NCBI RefSeq assembly: GCF_900177345.1
Contig: NZ_FWZT01000006.1
Location: 239,831-303,830 of the forward strand
Origin: Pseudobacteriovorax antillogorgiicola
GTDB lineage: Bacteria; Bdellovibrionota_B; Oligoflexia; Oligoflexales; Oligoflexaceae
Direction of reading: 5' to 3'
DNA length: 64,000 nucleotides
Both the position numbers and the translations under genes were made by a program. Below, one piece after another: positions 46,421 through 55,156 of the stretch (its first letter is position 1; the number at the start of each line of letters is the position of its first letter). The notes below the pieces were generated by a model that had not been told where the DNA came from, ran no database searches, and worked only from the letters and a program-made list of their open reading frames with translations.

Positions 46421-48283
46421 TTATGAAGCTTCCTGAGCAACAAACTGTGTTGACAATGGGATGGAAACTCGAAATATCGTAGGATCCTTACGCTGTAGGA
46501 TTTCAATGGTACCCTTGCAAGATTGGATCAGCTGCTTCGCAAAAAACAAATCAAGCCCCATACCGCCTCCAATATCCTTCGTTGTGGAAAATGGATCAAA
46601 CATGACATCGAAAATTTGGTCTGCGATTCCATCTCCGTAGTCAACCACATCCACTAAAAGAGTTTCCTTTTGTTCATCCATGATCACTGTAACCCGCCTA
46701 CCTTCTCGATCGGAGCGTCGATCTAGAGCGTCGAAGGCATTTTTAATCAGTGCCTGGAGTGCGCGTTGAACCTTCTCTAAATTAATACGGATCTCCTGGT
46801 CATCTGCTACGCGGCAGTCAATCTCTAGATTCTGGTCTGCAAAATCTCGCTTCACCTCGTCGACAAGCTCTCGAATCGGCAAATTTCGATATGGTCCCAT
46901 GCGTGACTGCTTCTGAGTAAGGTCAATCAACTGTCGGTTAATGGTCGTGATCCTAGCGACAGCACCGAGCATCCGTTGGTAGTTTTTCTGAAGAAGCTCC
47001 GTAGCATCATCCCGTTTTAAAATTTTAGGTGTCAACTCCGCGCACCCTCGAATGATGGCTAGCGGGTTATTAAACTCGTGAGCAACCCCTCCCACTAGTT
47101 TACTAATGGCCTGTTCCTTCGTTTTAATGGCTTTGATTTCCGCAAGATCCTTTTGAACTCGTGTATTTAAAAGATCTTGGGAAATCTGTAGATATCGCCT
47201 GATCGAGACACTGACAACGAGAGTAATCATAATCAGATTTGTATAGGTAAACGTTGAAAACTCAATATCAATCACTCGCATCGCCATCAATGATTCCAAA
47301 ATTGCCCCGAGACAAATAATAAGCAATCCTCGGAACAAGTAGCGGTACAAGCGATCACCACGGATCGCATGGTATACAATTACTATGGAAATCGCGACTA
47401 GATTTATCAGATTGATGACATTGAAGCTAAATCCATGTTCCCAATACTGTCTGAAGCCCAAAGTCCAAGATAGAAGGGCGTATGTAATATGCATGATCTG
47501 AGAGCCAATGGCAGCACTTATAACTATTGACCGTCTATTTTCTAAAACAGCTTGAATTCCGGAAAAACCGGTTATGGGCAGTAGCCACATACTCAACATC
47601 TCGATCTTCGCCCACAGCACTGGGTCATCGTGAACGAGAGGTGCTATAGGACTGATAGAAAAGATGAAAAAACCTGAGAAAAGGGCGTATACACTAAGAA
47701 ACACCACACCATAGTTAATAACTCGATTGACACATACGACTAAACCCATCACAAAAAAAGCTAAGTGAAGCCCTACACTCAGCAAGGTGCTTGTATACTT
47801 TTGAACGATATTTTTTAGCATAAGCTGATGAGACCCTAGCTCGGGGCTCCGCCGAATACCGATCCGGCTATGACTCGAGTTTGCTATGACTTTTAGCACT
47901 TTGCCTTGGAAATGGTCGGGCAAACGCACAATATGCCAACGGAAACCATAAAAATCTTGTTTACCTGTCGCTTCCAGGTTTCCGTACTTGAAGATAGGCT
48001 TGTCATCAAGGGTGATAACAAAGCTATTGTAGACTCGAAAAAAGTAGATTGCAGGGTCTTCAATCTTAATATCTGGCAAGACAGTCTTCTGAATGATATA
48101 GCGCTTGCCTGGCTCGCGACCACTCGTCCCTGTGATAGTGATGGCCTCCCAATGGCTGGGCGACTCATGTAGGGCAGTAAGACGAGCTTGCTGCCAATTC
48201 TTTAGACGAACAAATTCTTGGCTCTTAGAGCAAGCGCCTAAGAACCCTACACATGCGAGCAGGAATATCAGCTTTGTGAACAT
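46421..48283 (-). CDS. lipoprotein-signal 7TM-DISM-like histidine kinase
   Basis: 620 residues. The N-terminus ends LGAC at Cys18, a good lipobox, which is unusual for a histidine kinase. A periplasmic beta domain (about 20-160) is followed by seven or so membrane helices (170-370), then HisKA with His402 (GGVAHEFNNPLAI) and HATPase_c (about 505-612; IKNAFDAL, DYGDGIAD, GGGMGLDL). It should phosphorylate a response regulator not seen here. Sits directly upstream of the patatin gene. Confidence 0.87.
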   Translation of the reverse strand: MFTKLIFLLACVGFLGACSKSQEFVRLKNWQQARLTALHESPSHWEAITITGTSGREPGKRYIIQKTVLPDIKIEDPAIYFFRVYNSFVITLDDKPIFKYGNLEATGKQDFYGFRWHIVRLPDHFQGKVLKVIANSSHSRIGIRRSPELGSHQLMLKNIVQKYTSTLLSVGLHLAFFVMGLVVCVNRVINYGVVFLSVYALFSGFFIFSISPIAPLVHDDPVLWAKIEMLSMWLLPITGFSGIQAVLENRRSIVISAAIGSQIMHITYALLSWTLGFRQYWEHGFSFNVINLINLVAISIVIVYHAIRGDRLYRYLFRGLLIICLGAILESLMAMRVIDIEFSTFTYTNLIMITLVVSVSIRRYLQISQDLLNTRVQKDLAEIKAIKTKEQAISKLVGGVAHEFNNPLAIIRGCAELTPKILKRDDATELLQKNYQRMLGAVARITTINRQLIDLTQKQSRMGPYRNLPIRELVDEVKRDFADQNLEIDCRVADDQEIRINLEKVQRALQALIKNAFDALDRRSDREGRRVTVIMDEQKETLLVDVVDYGDGIADQIFDVMFDPFSTTKDIGGGMGLDLFFAKQLIQSCKGTIEILQRKDPTIFRVSIPLSTQFVAQEAS

Positions 48284-48587
48284 GGCCCATTTCCCAGTTA
48301 CACGAGGAGAAATTCTCCTGGGAATGACAAAATTCTGCCATCTTCTATCTTATCCCAAGACTGCTCCCCGCTCTTAGGCAGTCTTTTCCGATGATTAAAC
48401 CAGCCTCTCAACGCTTCTGCTTACGAATCTATGAATTGGCGACATTTACCAGCTATCAATCTGATATTATTGGATATTGAGTATTCCGTGGGTTCTATTT
48501 TAAACGCCTCAAAACAGGTAAGATCAGTAGCTTAAGCTGGCGTCGATTTTGCAATGGTCAATCGAATATCAAAAAGGAAACACGCTT
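48284..48587. promoter_or_regulatory. divergent promoter region with dyads
   Basis: Between the kinase and the esterase gene. Contains the palindrome AGGAGAAATTCTCCT (48304-48318) near the kinase start, and a terminator-like AAGACTGC/GCAGTCTT stem with T run at 48357-48387. Confidence 0.45.
48357..48387 (+). terminator. plus-strand terminator-like hairpin
   Basis: AAGACTGC pairs with GCAGTCTT, followed by TTTT. No plus-strand gene ends just upstream, so it may end a short untranslated or antisense RNA. Confidence 0.45.
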
Positions 48588-49517
48588 ATGAGACTCTCGC
48601 CACTACTAATACTGACTATCCTATTCGCTGCTTGTAGCCAATACGAAGCTCCCGAGTTTTCCACTAAGCAAGGCGCTGTCGTTGAAGACGAAACGCCCAA
48701 TGAAGATGTCGAAGCTATCGTTGATGAAGTTGAGCCTGAACTCGAAGAGGAAGTTGAAACTCCTGAAGAACCTGAAGAGAGTCCAATCCGAAGCTCCCAG
48801 GGAACCGGTGGACCCATCGGCATGAACGAGGTTAACTTTACAGATAGTAACAACCTTACCAGTTCCTACAAAATCATGGCTCCAGATGATGTCGCGACGA
48901 AGGTATATGGCCTTCATGTTCACTTTCACGGTGACGGTGGCGGAGGGTACCGAGACTTTCCTAATCAAGCGACTCGTTACGGCCTAATCGGCGTGACGGT
49001 TCGCGCTCCAAATCAAAATCTCCAGTGGGGTCGTGCTCAGGGAGTTGCTCACGCCCAGTTTTCACAGGATTTGATTCAGAACGAGATTCTAAAGAAATAC
49101 AATATCGACCTCGATAAGATCTACTTTTCCGGTGTTTCCGGTGGTGCTTACTTTCTCTCGGGAAGTTTTCTGCCAGCCTATGGTAGCCAGTACAAATCCG
49201 GTGCGTTCTTAATGTGTGGCGGAGAAGCTCCTCGCACCGATATTCAAAACCCGGAGGTTTTTAAAGACTTTCGTATCCATTGGCAAGTGACTGCTGGCGA
49301 GCGTGCTGACATTACAAACTCTGTTCAACAGAGCGTCGCAGCCTATAAGGCAGTCCATGATCAAGTGCAAGGGGACCCAACCAAGCAGACAATCGAAACA
49401 ACTGGTGCTGGTGGCCATTGTGAATTCTTTGAGATGGCTTATACACCAGGCATCCAGGCTATGGTCGACGCTAAGTTCAAAGTCGTCTTACCATCCGAAC
49501 TTGCTGATCAACCGTAA
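48588..49517 (+). CDS. lipoprotein esterase (PHB-depolymerase/feruloyl-esterase-like)
   Basis: 309 residues. Signal ends TILFAAC (Cys16); a Pro/Glu-rich acidic linker (about 30-72) leads to an alpha/beta hydrolase with a strand LHVHFHGDGGGGYRD, elbow GVSGGAY (GxSxG) and a late GAGGHCEFF histidine. Matches the extracellular esterase/depolymerase type; substrate not clear. ATG at 48588 follows AAAGGA. The regulator gene begins 20 bp after its stop. Confidence 0.83.
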   Translation: MRLSPLLILTILFAACSQYEAPEFSTKQGAVVEDETPNEDVEAIVDEVEPELEEEVETPEEPEESPIRSSQGTGGPIGMNEVNFTDSNNLTSSYKIMAPDDVATKVYGLHVHFHGDGGGGYRDFPNQATRYGLIGVTVRAPNQNLQWGRAQGVAHAQFSQDLIQNEILKKYNIDLDKIYFSGVSGGAYFLSGSFLPAYGSQYKSGAFLMCGGEAPRTDIQNPEVFKDFRIHWQVTAGERADITNSVQQSVAAYKAVHDQVQGDPTKQTIETTGAGGHCEFFEMAYTPGIQAMVDAKFKVVLPSELADQP

Positions 49518-49537
49518 GATAGGGAAAGCTTGAGTTC

Positions 49538-50299
49538 ATGGGACAAAACTCTAGTATTACCTTTCCTAAAATAGCGAGCTGTTTACGTGATATTCTCAAA
49601 GAGCGCGGCATTACTTACCGCGCTCTGGCTGATATGCTCCAAGTTTCGGAAGGCTCTATAAAACACTTCTTTCGCAAGAAAGATGGTAATGTCGGCGAGA
49701 TTTCTAGAATCTGCGAAGTCTTAGACTTCTCATTTTTCGACCTCGTATTGCGAGCCAAAGAGCACCGGGCACCTGGTTCTCAGCTTAGCCCCGCCCAGGA
49801 ATCTTTTCTCATAGCAAACCCGCATCATTTCGACTTTCTCGATGAATTGATAATGAATAAAGGCAAGGTGGCTGAGATCCAGGCCAAGTATCAATTAACG
49901 GATGCTTCGGTAAGGCGCTACATTAATGACCTTGAAGAGGCAAGCTTCCTTGAAGTTCATCCAAATCGCATCAAGTTACTTTTAAAATCGCCAATTAGCT
50001 ACTCTGAAGGTAGCTCCATGCCCAAATTCGTGGCCAAGCGCTGCGCAACCCGGGTGACCCAATTTTTATTCAGTGATGAAAATGATCTTTATCGTAAGCG
50101 ATATGTCACTCGAACAGCTATGCTAAGCCAAGAAACTGGTAATCTTATCATTGCTAAACTTATGGACATCGGTAAAGAAATAGATGAGAAAAAACGTCAT
50201 GAATGCGCCATCTACCCTATCGAAGATCTAGAAAGATTTGAGATCTTCGTTGGCGTCGCTCGTGATGACGATCCCCCTCGTGATATCATCGATCTCTAG
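49538..50299 (+). CDS. HTH (XRE-like) regulator, paralogue 2
   Basis: 253 residues, colinear with the 32923-33684 product: RALADMLQVSEGSIKHFFRKKDGNV in the HTH and VAEIQAKYQLTDASVRRYINDLEEASFLEVHP in the second DNA-binding-like segment. Probably cotranscribed with the esterase lipoprotein and upstream of an acidic lipoprotein gene; both copies of this regulator sit next to lipoprotein genes. Confidence 0.87.
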   Translation: MGQNSSITFPKIASCLRDILKERGITYRALADMLQVSEGSIKHFFRKKDGNVGEISRICEVLDFSFFDLVLRAKEHRAPGSQLSPAQESFLIANPHHFDFLDELIMNKGKVAEIQAKYQLTDASVRRYINDLEEASFLEVHPNRIKLLLKSPISYSEGSSMPKFVAKRCATRVTQFLFSDENDLYRKRYVTRTAMLSQETGNLIIAKLMDIGKEIDEKKRHECAIYPIEDLERFEIFVGVARDDDPPRDIIDL

Positions 50300-50582
50300 G
50301 GTCAAATATCCGCACAGTTGAAAAATTCGAAAGATACCAGCATTTGTTGTATATTTTACCAATATCACAAGCAAACCTTAGTTACACGTAAAGGATCTCA
50401 CCAAGCATTCATGTAGCAATACAAATCCAGCCGAACTGAGGAGTTCATAAATTTCAACTATTCAAATGCAAATCGTAGAAATCGGTCAACTATAAATTAA
50501 AACGCATCAAAACTATCCTAACAAGTCTAATTGGTTCTCGAATTGCAAAATTCCGATTACTAACCAACTACAGGAGACTGCG

Positions 50583-51122
50583 ATGAACGTTTTAAGCCTA
50601 GCACTCACTTTAATACTTGCAATTCAATTTGGGTGCTCAAACGAAGAAGGAAACTCCCAAAAACAAGTGAAATCACCGGAAACAGAAGAACTCGACGGTT
50701 TGAGCTCCGCGAGTGAAGCAACTCCACAAGAACAAGAAACCCCGGAAGCTCCAGCTCCTGAAGAAGAACCAACTCCAGTAGAAGAACAAGAAGAGGAGAA
50801 AGAGGAGCAAAAACCTCGGCAAGACGAAGAACCTAGAGACACAGACACACCTAATGTTGTTGATGACTTTCAGGTGACTTTAAACTGCAACGCGGGGTTT
50901 GACCTCAGTTGGTCAGACAGTCAATCTAATAATGATGTTTCGACTAATGCCCCTTGCTCAGATATCAAGGTAGAGTGTGAAACTCTCGATATCCTTGGTA
51001 CAGCTTATGATCTAATATCGTTCAAGTCATCGAACTCTACTCAAAGCAACGGCATATCGAAAGATCGCTGCCCGCTTCTGAAGAAGAAAGTAGAGGATGC
51101 AATCGCTGCTGAGTTACAATAA
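50583..51122 (+). CDS. acidic-linker lipoprotein
   Basis: 179 residues. Signal ends LAIQFGC (Cys18). About 75 residues of Glu/Pro-rich low complexity follow, then a small C-terminal domain with four or so cysteines (LNCNAGFD, NAPCSDIKVEC, KDRCPLL). Not recognised. The long charged linker suggests reaching through or away from the envelope. RBS AGGAG; a long hairpin follows. Confidence 0.78.
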   Translation: MNVLSLALTLILAIQFGCSNEEGNSQKQVKSPETEELDGLSSASEATPQEQETPEAPAPEEEPTPVEEQEEEKEEQKPRQDEEPRDTDTPNVVDDFQVTLNCNAGFDLSWSDSQSNNDVSTNAPCSDIKVECETLDILGTAYDLISFKSSNSTQSNGISKDRCPLLKKKVEDAIAAELQ

Positions 51123-51152
51123 GCAATCCTAAGCTCATAGAACTGATACCGA

Positions 51153-51183
51153 AGCTCCACAGCACTTTTTACTGTGGAGCTTT
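51153..51183 (+). terminator. long hairpin after acidic lipoprotein
   Basis: AAGCTCCACAG pairs perfectly with CTGTGGAGCTT around a 9-base loop, 30 bp after the stop. Confidence 0.65.
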
Positions 51184-51284
51184 CAGCCATTTTCCTAATT
51201 CCTACCATTTGAACCCTCCGAGGGTCTGTTTGCTTCGACTGAGGAAGACCCATAATTTAACCCACGCCATATTAGTAGTATTGA

Positions 51285-51298
51285 GAATAAACTTATTC
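51285..51298 (+). promoter_or_regulatory. candidate operator upstream of TonB receptor
   Basis: GAATAA-AC-TTATTC is a perfect dyad in an AT-rich context, 67 bp before the TonB receptor start; its shape recalls metal-responsive (Fur-like) sites, which is inference. Confidence 0.35.
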
Positions 51299-51364
51299 CT
51301 TTCTAAAGCAAATTACCATGCTAGTATATGAAATACATAGACATCCTTAAGGCGGAGATGGTTC

Positions 51365-53368
51365 TTGAAGCGTCATGCCATGCTTATACTGATCGTCGGT
51401 AGCTTAGTTGCTCCCAAGCTGGCTTCTAGCTTTGAAGCAACACAGTCACTGGAGAAACTATTCAATCTAAGAATCGAGGTGTCTTCGACATCACCCGATA
51501 CCCTTCTCAACAGCCCTTCTTCAGTATCGGTCATTGATCGCTATACGATCCAAGAGTATAATTTTCAGTCTATATCCGAAGCTATAGAAACCTTAGCTGG
51601 AGTCAGCGTTAACCGTAGTTACTTCTCCCACAACTTACCTGCGATTCGAGGTATCTTACAAGACAACTTTACCAACCGTGTTCTGATTCTGATCGATGGC
51701 GTTGCTAGCTGGATGTCTGTTACAGGTCACGGCGAGCTAGAACGCATCAATATCAATGATTTGGAAAGAATTGAGGTTTTGAAAGGCCCTGCGAGTGTTC
51801 TTTATGGCACCAACGCCTATTCGGGAGCAATAAATCTAGTCCTAAGAAGGCTACCGGACGAGAACACAGAGGATGTGATGGGGCAGCTCCAAACGTCCAT
51901 CAGCACGAATTCCCATCTAAAATCAGCCAACGGTCATCTTCTCTATGCAGATCAAGACTTAACTTACTTTGTATCAGCCAGCGCTCAGCTACAGGAGGGC
52001 TTTGAATACGGAGAAGACAGCAATTTTGTCGACGAAGTGGGGTCAACCAGATACCACCTTGATTTTCAAGAAAGATCCAATTTTACCAGCAATGTAGAGC
52101 TCAAGACCAGCTTTGGTCTGCACAACCTGCTTATCAACTCATATTTAAATAATTATAGCTTTCTCGGAGCACGACCATTGATTAGTTCTGGTGTAGGGCA
52201 GTACTCCAGGACCGAGGGGGATCTTATAAATTACAACTTTACTAAAAGCATCGGCCAATCGAAACTGGTTGCTACCTTGAGCTATGACAGACAAGAAAGA
52301 GAGTATTCGCGTATTGCTGATGATACAGTCCGCGGCCGCATCGAAGGAACAAGGTCTTTTGGTAAACTATTGGGAACGCTCTCGATCGTTGACTCCCTCT
52401 CCCTTGACCTTGGTGTCGAGCATGAGTTAAGGAAAAGCCTGAAGTTTCAAATCTATAATCCAACCAATAAATTCGTTTTTAATGAGAACAATATGAAGAA
52501 CCGCCAGGTAGCAGAAACCTCTCTATCAGCTCAATTCAGCTTCTACATGGATAGGTTAGCCACAAATTGGCCGTTAAGGTTCGTTCTTGGGGTTCGTCAA
52601 ACTAGTAATGAAGCATTCGATAGCAACTTATCCATGCGAGCTACTGGAGTCTATACTATTTCAAAAACGTCAAGTTTAAAGTTCGTCTATGGTCAATCCT
52701 ACCGTGCACCGAGCCTTTTTGAACTCTACTATGAAGATTCTCGCTCCGTGAACGAAATCTATGGCAATGAGGATTTGGAGCCAGAAACAAGCGACAGCAC
52801 GGAGCTCGCCTACATTCTATCACCTTCTAAAAACTGGTTTCTCCAGATGACAGTATTTCAGGCAGAGTTCGATAATAAGATTATTCGAACGCGGCGTTTA
52901 CCTAACTCCAGCAGCGATCTATCGTTGGGTTTCGTCAATAGTAACAAATTTTCAGCTAGAGGTTCTGAACTCGAAATTAAGTACATCAATTCCGAACTAA
53001 TTGATGTAATGGCAAGTATTCAAAGTATCGATGGAGATGATGGTGACGCTGTTAATAACAAATATAACTTCAAGTTTGTGCCAGAGGTCAGCAGTAGTGT
53101 TGGCTTAAATAAAAAGTTCCGACGGTTGTCTGGCTCCTTCACCTATCACCATATAGGTAAAACCGAAGGGATGCTCGAAAGCATACCTGCCCAGAGTACT
53201 ATGAACGCCTCATTTTCTATCCGTGGGAACTCTGGCACCCATACAATTAAAGTACAGAACCTCCAAAACAAGCAGATTGAATATCCGGAATACATTCGCG
53301 GAAACATAAATAGCCTATATTCAGGTCAAGGGCAGGATATCATGTACGACTTCTCCACAATCTTTTAA
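51365..53368 (+). CDS. TonB-dependent outer-membrane receptor
   Basis: 667 residues. Signal peptide; plug domain (about 45-155: SPSSVSVIDRYTIQEYNFQSISEAIETLAGVSV, LERIEVLKGPASVLYGTNAYSGAINLV) and a 22-strand-type barrel with typical FKFVYGQSYRAPSLFELYY and LEPETSDSTELAY. Moves siderophore, cobalamin or another large ligand using TonB energy. TTG start at 51365, with GGAG seven bases before. First gene of a cluster with two periplasmic proteins, a sensor and a BMP lipoprotein. No TonB/ExbBD genes here. Confidence 0.92.
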   Translation: MKRHAMLILIVGSLVAPKLASSFEATQSLEKLFNLRIEVSSTSPDTLLNSPSSVSVIDRYTIQEYNFQSISEAIETLAGVSVNRSYFSHNLPAIRGILQDNFTNRVLILIDGVASWMSVTGHGELERININDLERIEVLKGPASVLYGTNAYSGAINLVLRRLPDENTEDVMGQLQTSISTNSHLKSANGHLLYADQDLTYFVSASAQLQEGFEYGEDSNFVDEVGSTRYHLDFQERSNFTSNVELKTSFGLHNLLINSYLNNYSFLGARPLISSGVGQYSRTEGDLINYNFTKSIGQSKLVATLSYDRQEREYSRIADDTVRGRIEGTRSFGKLLGTLSIVDSLSLDLGVEHELRKSLKFQIYNPTNKFVFNENNMKNRQVAETSLSAQFSFYMDRLATNWPLRFVLGVRQTSNEAFDSNLSMRATGVYTISKTSSLKFVYGQSYRAPSLFELYYEDSRSVNEIYGNEDLEPETSDSTELAYILSPSKNWFLQMTVFQAEFDNKIIRTRRLPNSSSDLSLGFVNSNKFSARGSELEIKYINSELIDVMASIQSIDGDDGDAVNNKYNFKFVPEVSSSVGLNKKFRRLSGSFTYHHIGKTEGMLESIPAQSTMNASFSIRGNSGTHTIKVQNLQNKQIEYPEYIRGNINSLYSGQGQDIMYDFSTIF

Positions 53369-53377
53369 GGAGGGGTT

Positions 53378-54085
53378 ATGAAGTACAATTGGCGTCTTCT
53401 ATTTGGTATATTCATGATCCTAACAAGTACCAAGTCATACTCTAGAACATTGAATGTTTATTTCAGCTCAGGAATCAGCGCTAAGAAACGGCAGCAAATT
53501 CTCACCCAATCCAAACTCGGTTTCGATCAGATATTAGTGTTTGCAAAATTTAGAGAGTATATTCGCTATCAAAAGAAGAATCCTGCTGAATACCTTATAC
53601 AGCCAGGAGCTTTGCCCGAACCACCTGGCTACCAATGCCGTCTTAGTTTTCAAATAGAAAGTCAGGGCAAATACAACTACTCGCTTATTACGATTGATAA
53701 AAACTGGACTTTAGCAAATACGAAACGTGGAGTTCTAGGAGTTGTCGATGAGGTCGGCCGACGTAATATCGATAATTTCACAAAGCAGATCTTACCAAAA
53801 CTTGAGTTTAAACTCATTCGCTCGGTCGCGAAGCTAGAAGATCTTATGAGGCTTCTAGCCCTTGAGAACGCCAACTACATACTGATTGCTCCCCATAATC
53901 TCCAGCAGCTAAAGAAACAATTTCCCATGAAAACCTACCTAATTAGCCAGTCTAGGCCTATAGCCTACCCTCTTCTTTGTTCCAAGGGCACAGGCAAGAT
54001 CGACCTACTAAAAATGGAATCATCAATTATCAAGAATTTAGGATTCACCTCAATAGCCTCTGCGATGGAGGTGAAACATGATTAA
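53378..54085 (+). CDS. periplasmic binding-type protein, unrecognised family
   Basis: 235 residues with a Sec signal (MKYNWRLLFGIFMILTSTKSYS). The mature fold has the rhythm of a type II binding protein (LNVYFSSGISAKKRQQILTQSKLGFDQI, NYILIAPHNLQQLKKQFP) but I cannot assign a family. RBS AAGGAGGGG; nine bases after the receptor. Its 3' end overlaps the next gene by 8 bp, so the operon is tight. Confidence 0.75.
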   Translation: MKYNWRLLFGIFMILTSTKSYSRTLNVYFSSGISAKKRQQILTQSKLGFDQILVFAKFREYIRYQKKNPAEYLIQPGALPEPPGYQCRLSFQIESQGKYNYSLITIDKNWTLANTKRGVLGVVDEVGRRNIDNFTKQILPKLEFKLIRSVAKLEDLMRLLALENANYILIAPHNLQQLKKQFPMKTYLISQSRPIAYPLLCSKGTGKIDLLKMESSIIKNLGFTSIASAMEVKHD

Positions 54086-55022
54086 GATTTGCGTACTTCT
54101 ATCGCTGATGACTTTATTCAGTAAAGTGGCTTTTGCAAACTCTCTGGTCATCATCCGCAAGGGATCAACAAATTTTGATATTGTAACAAAAAGCCTCATC
54201 AATGAGCTAGCTGGGGACTACTCAGTAACACAGGTCATCGTTGATGATAAAACAGAATGGCAGGAGATCAAACACAAGGTAGAATCAGCCAAACCGAAGC
54301 TCATTGTACTCATGGACAATCACTCAGTGGCATTAGGTCGTTTGGCGATAGAGAACCTTAAAGGAAACATACCTGCCATTGCAACAATGGCCCTCAATCT
54401 CAAAGAAGAACTCAAGAATAGCACTAACATTTCGGGAATCTCTTACGAAGTCCCTGGTTTTTCTATTATAAACTCGTTCCAATACACGATTAAAAAAGGA
54501 ATCACACGGGTGGGAGTCTTCTACAGAGCCACCCAACATTGGCAACTAATCAAGAAGGCGAAACGCCAACTAACAAGAATCGGCATCAAACTTATTGCCT
54601 ACAACGTCGAGAGCAAGGGTACTGGTCAATCGCGTGTCAATTCCTATTTAAGGAAAAAGCTCTATCGGATCGACCAGCTCGACGCCATTTGGTTACTCGC
54701 AGATAGCGTAATCTTGAATCAGCAAGCATTTAATCGTTACTGGCTCCCACTTTCAGATCGCATCCCGCTTATATGCCCACTAAAAAAGTTTATTGCCAAA
54801 GACATGAACTTTTGTACATTCTCTGCATTTCCAGCCCATGAAGAATTGGGCGGGCAGTTGGCTGAGATGGCTTTTTCAATTTTAGAAGATGGGACAAAGC
54901 CGAGCGACCTAGGTGTTCAAGACATCCTATCCGTTCGAAAAGGTGTCAATCAAACGAAGTTGAAGCACTTTAAACTAGAAATAAATCCAGCTACTAAATC
55001 AGACCTATACATCGCCCCATAG
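54078..55022 (+). CDS. ABC_sub_bind-like periplasmic protein
   Basis: 314 residues, signal cleaved near KVAFANS. Resembles the ABC_sub_bind family (PF04392; LVIIRKGSTNFDIVTKSLINEL, ISYEVPGFSIINSFQYTIKKGITRVGVFY, RIDQLDAIWLLADSVILN), a set of periplasmic binding proteins often found beside sensor kinases. No permease or ATPase follows; instead a membrane sensor is next, so a ligand-presenting role to that sensor is the likely reading. RBS GAGGTG. Confidence 0.8.
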   Translation: MIKICVLLSLMTLFSKVAFANSLVIIRKGSTNFDIVTKSLINELAGDYSVTQVIVDDKTEWQEIKHKVESAKPKLIVLMDNHSVALGRLAIENLKGNIPAIATMALNLKEELKNSTNISGISYEVPGFSIINSFQYTIKKGITRVGVFYRATQHWQLIKKAKRQLTRIGIKLIAYNVESKGTGQSRVNSYLRKKLYRIDQLDAIWLLADSVILNQQAFNRYWLPLSDRIPLICPLKKFIAKDMNFCTFSAFPAHEELGGQLAEMAFSILEDGTKPSDLGVQDILSVRKGVNQTKLKHFKLEINPATKSDLYIAP

Positions 55023-55126
55023 AACTCACCAGAAAACTTGGCCAACACACTATCAACTATCAGTTTTTATTAGTAATTATCATTCATCCCGAGATTTCAC
55101 TAAGTCTCGCCTTTTAGCCGTCCGAT

Positions 55127-55149
55127 CCCAGTATAAATAGCGTACTGGG
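55127..55149 (+). promoter_or_regulatory. hairpin overlapping the sensor gene ribosome site
   Basis: CCCAGTA (55127-55133) pairs with TACTGGG (55143-55149), and the right arm includes the GGGG used as ribosome site for GTG 55157. Folding would hide the ribosome site, so translation may be regulated. Confidence 0.45.
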
Positions 55150-55156
55150 GAATTGT

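Noticed and set aside
48569..48968. Serine/threonine-rich minus frames across the esterase lipoprotein
   Set aside because: Shadow of the Glu/Pro-rich linker; no ribosome site.
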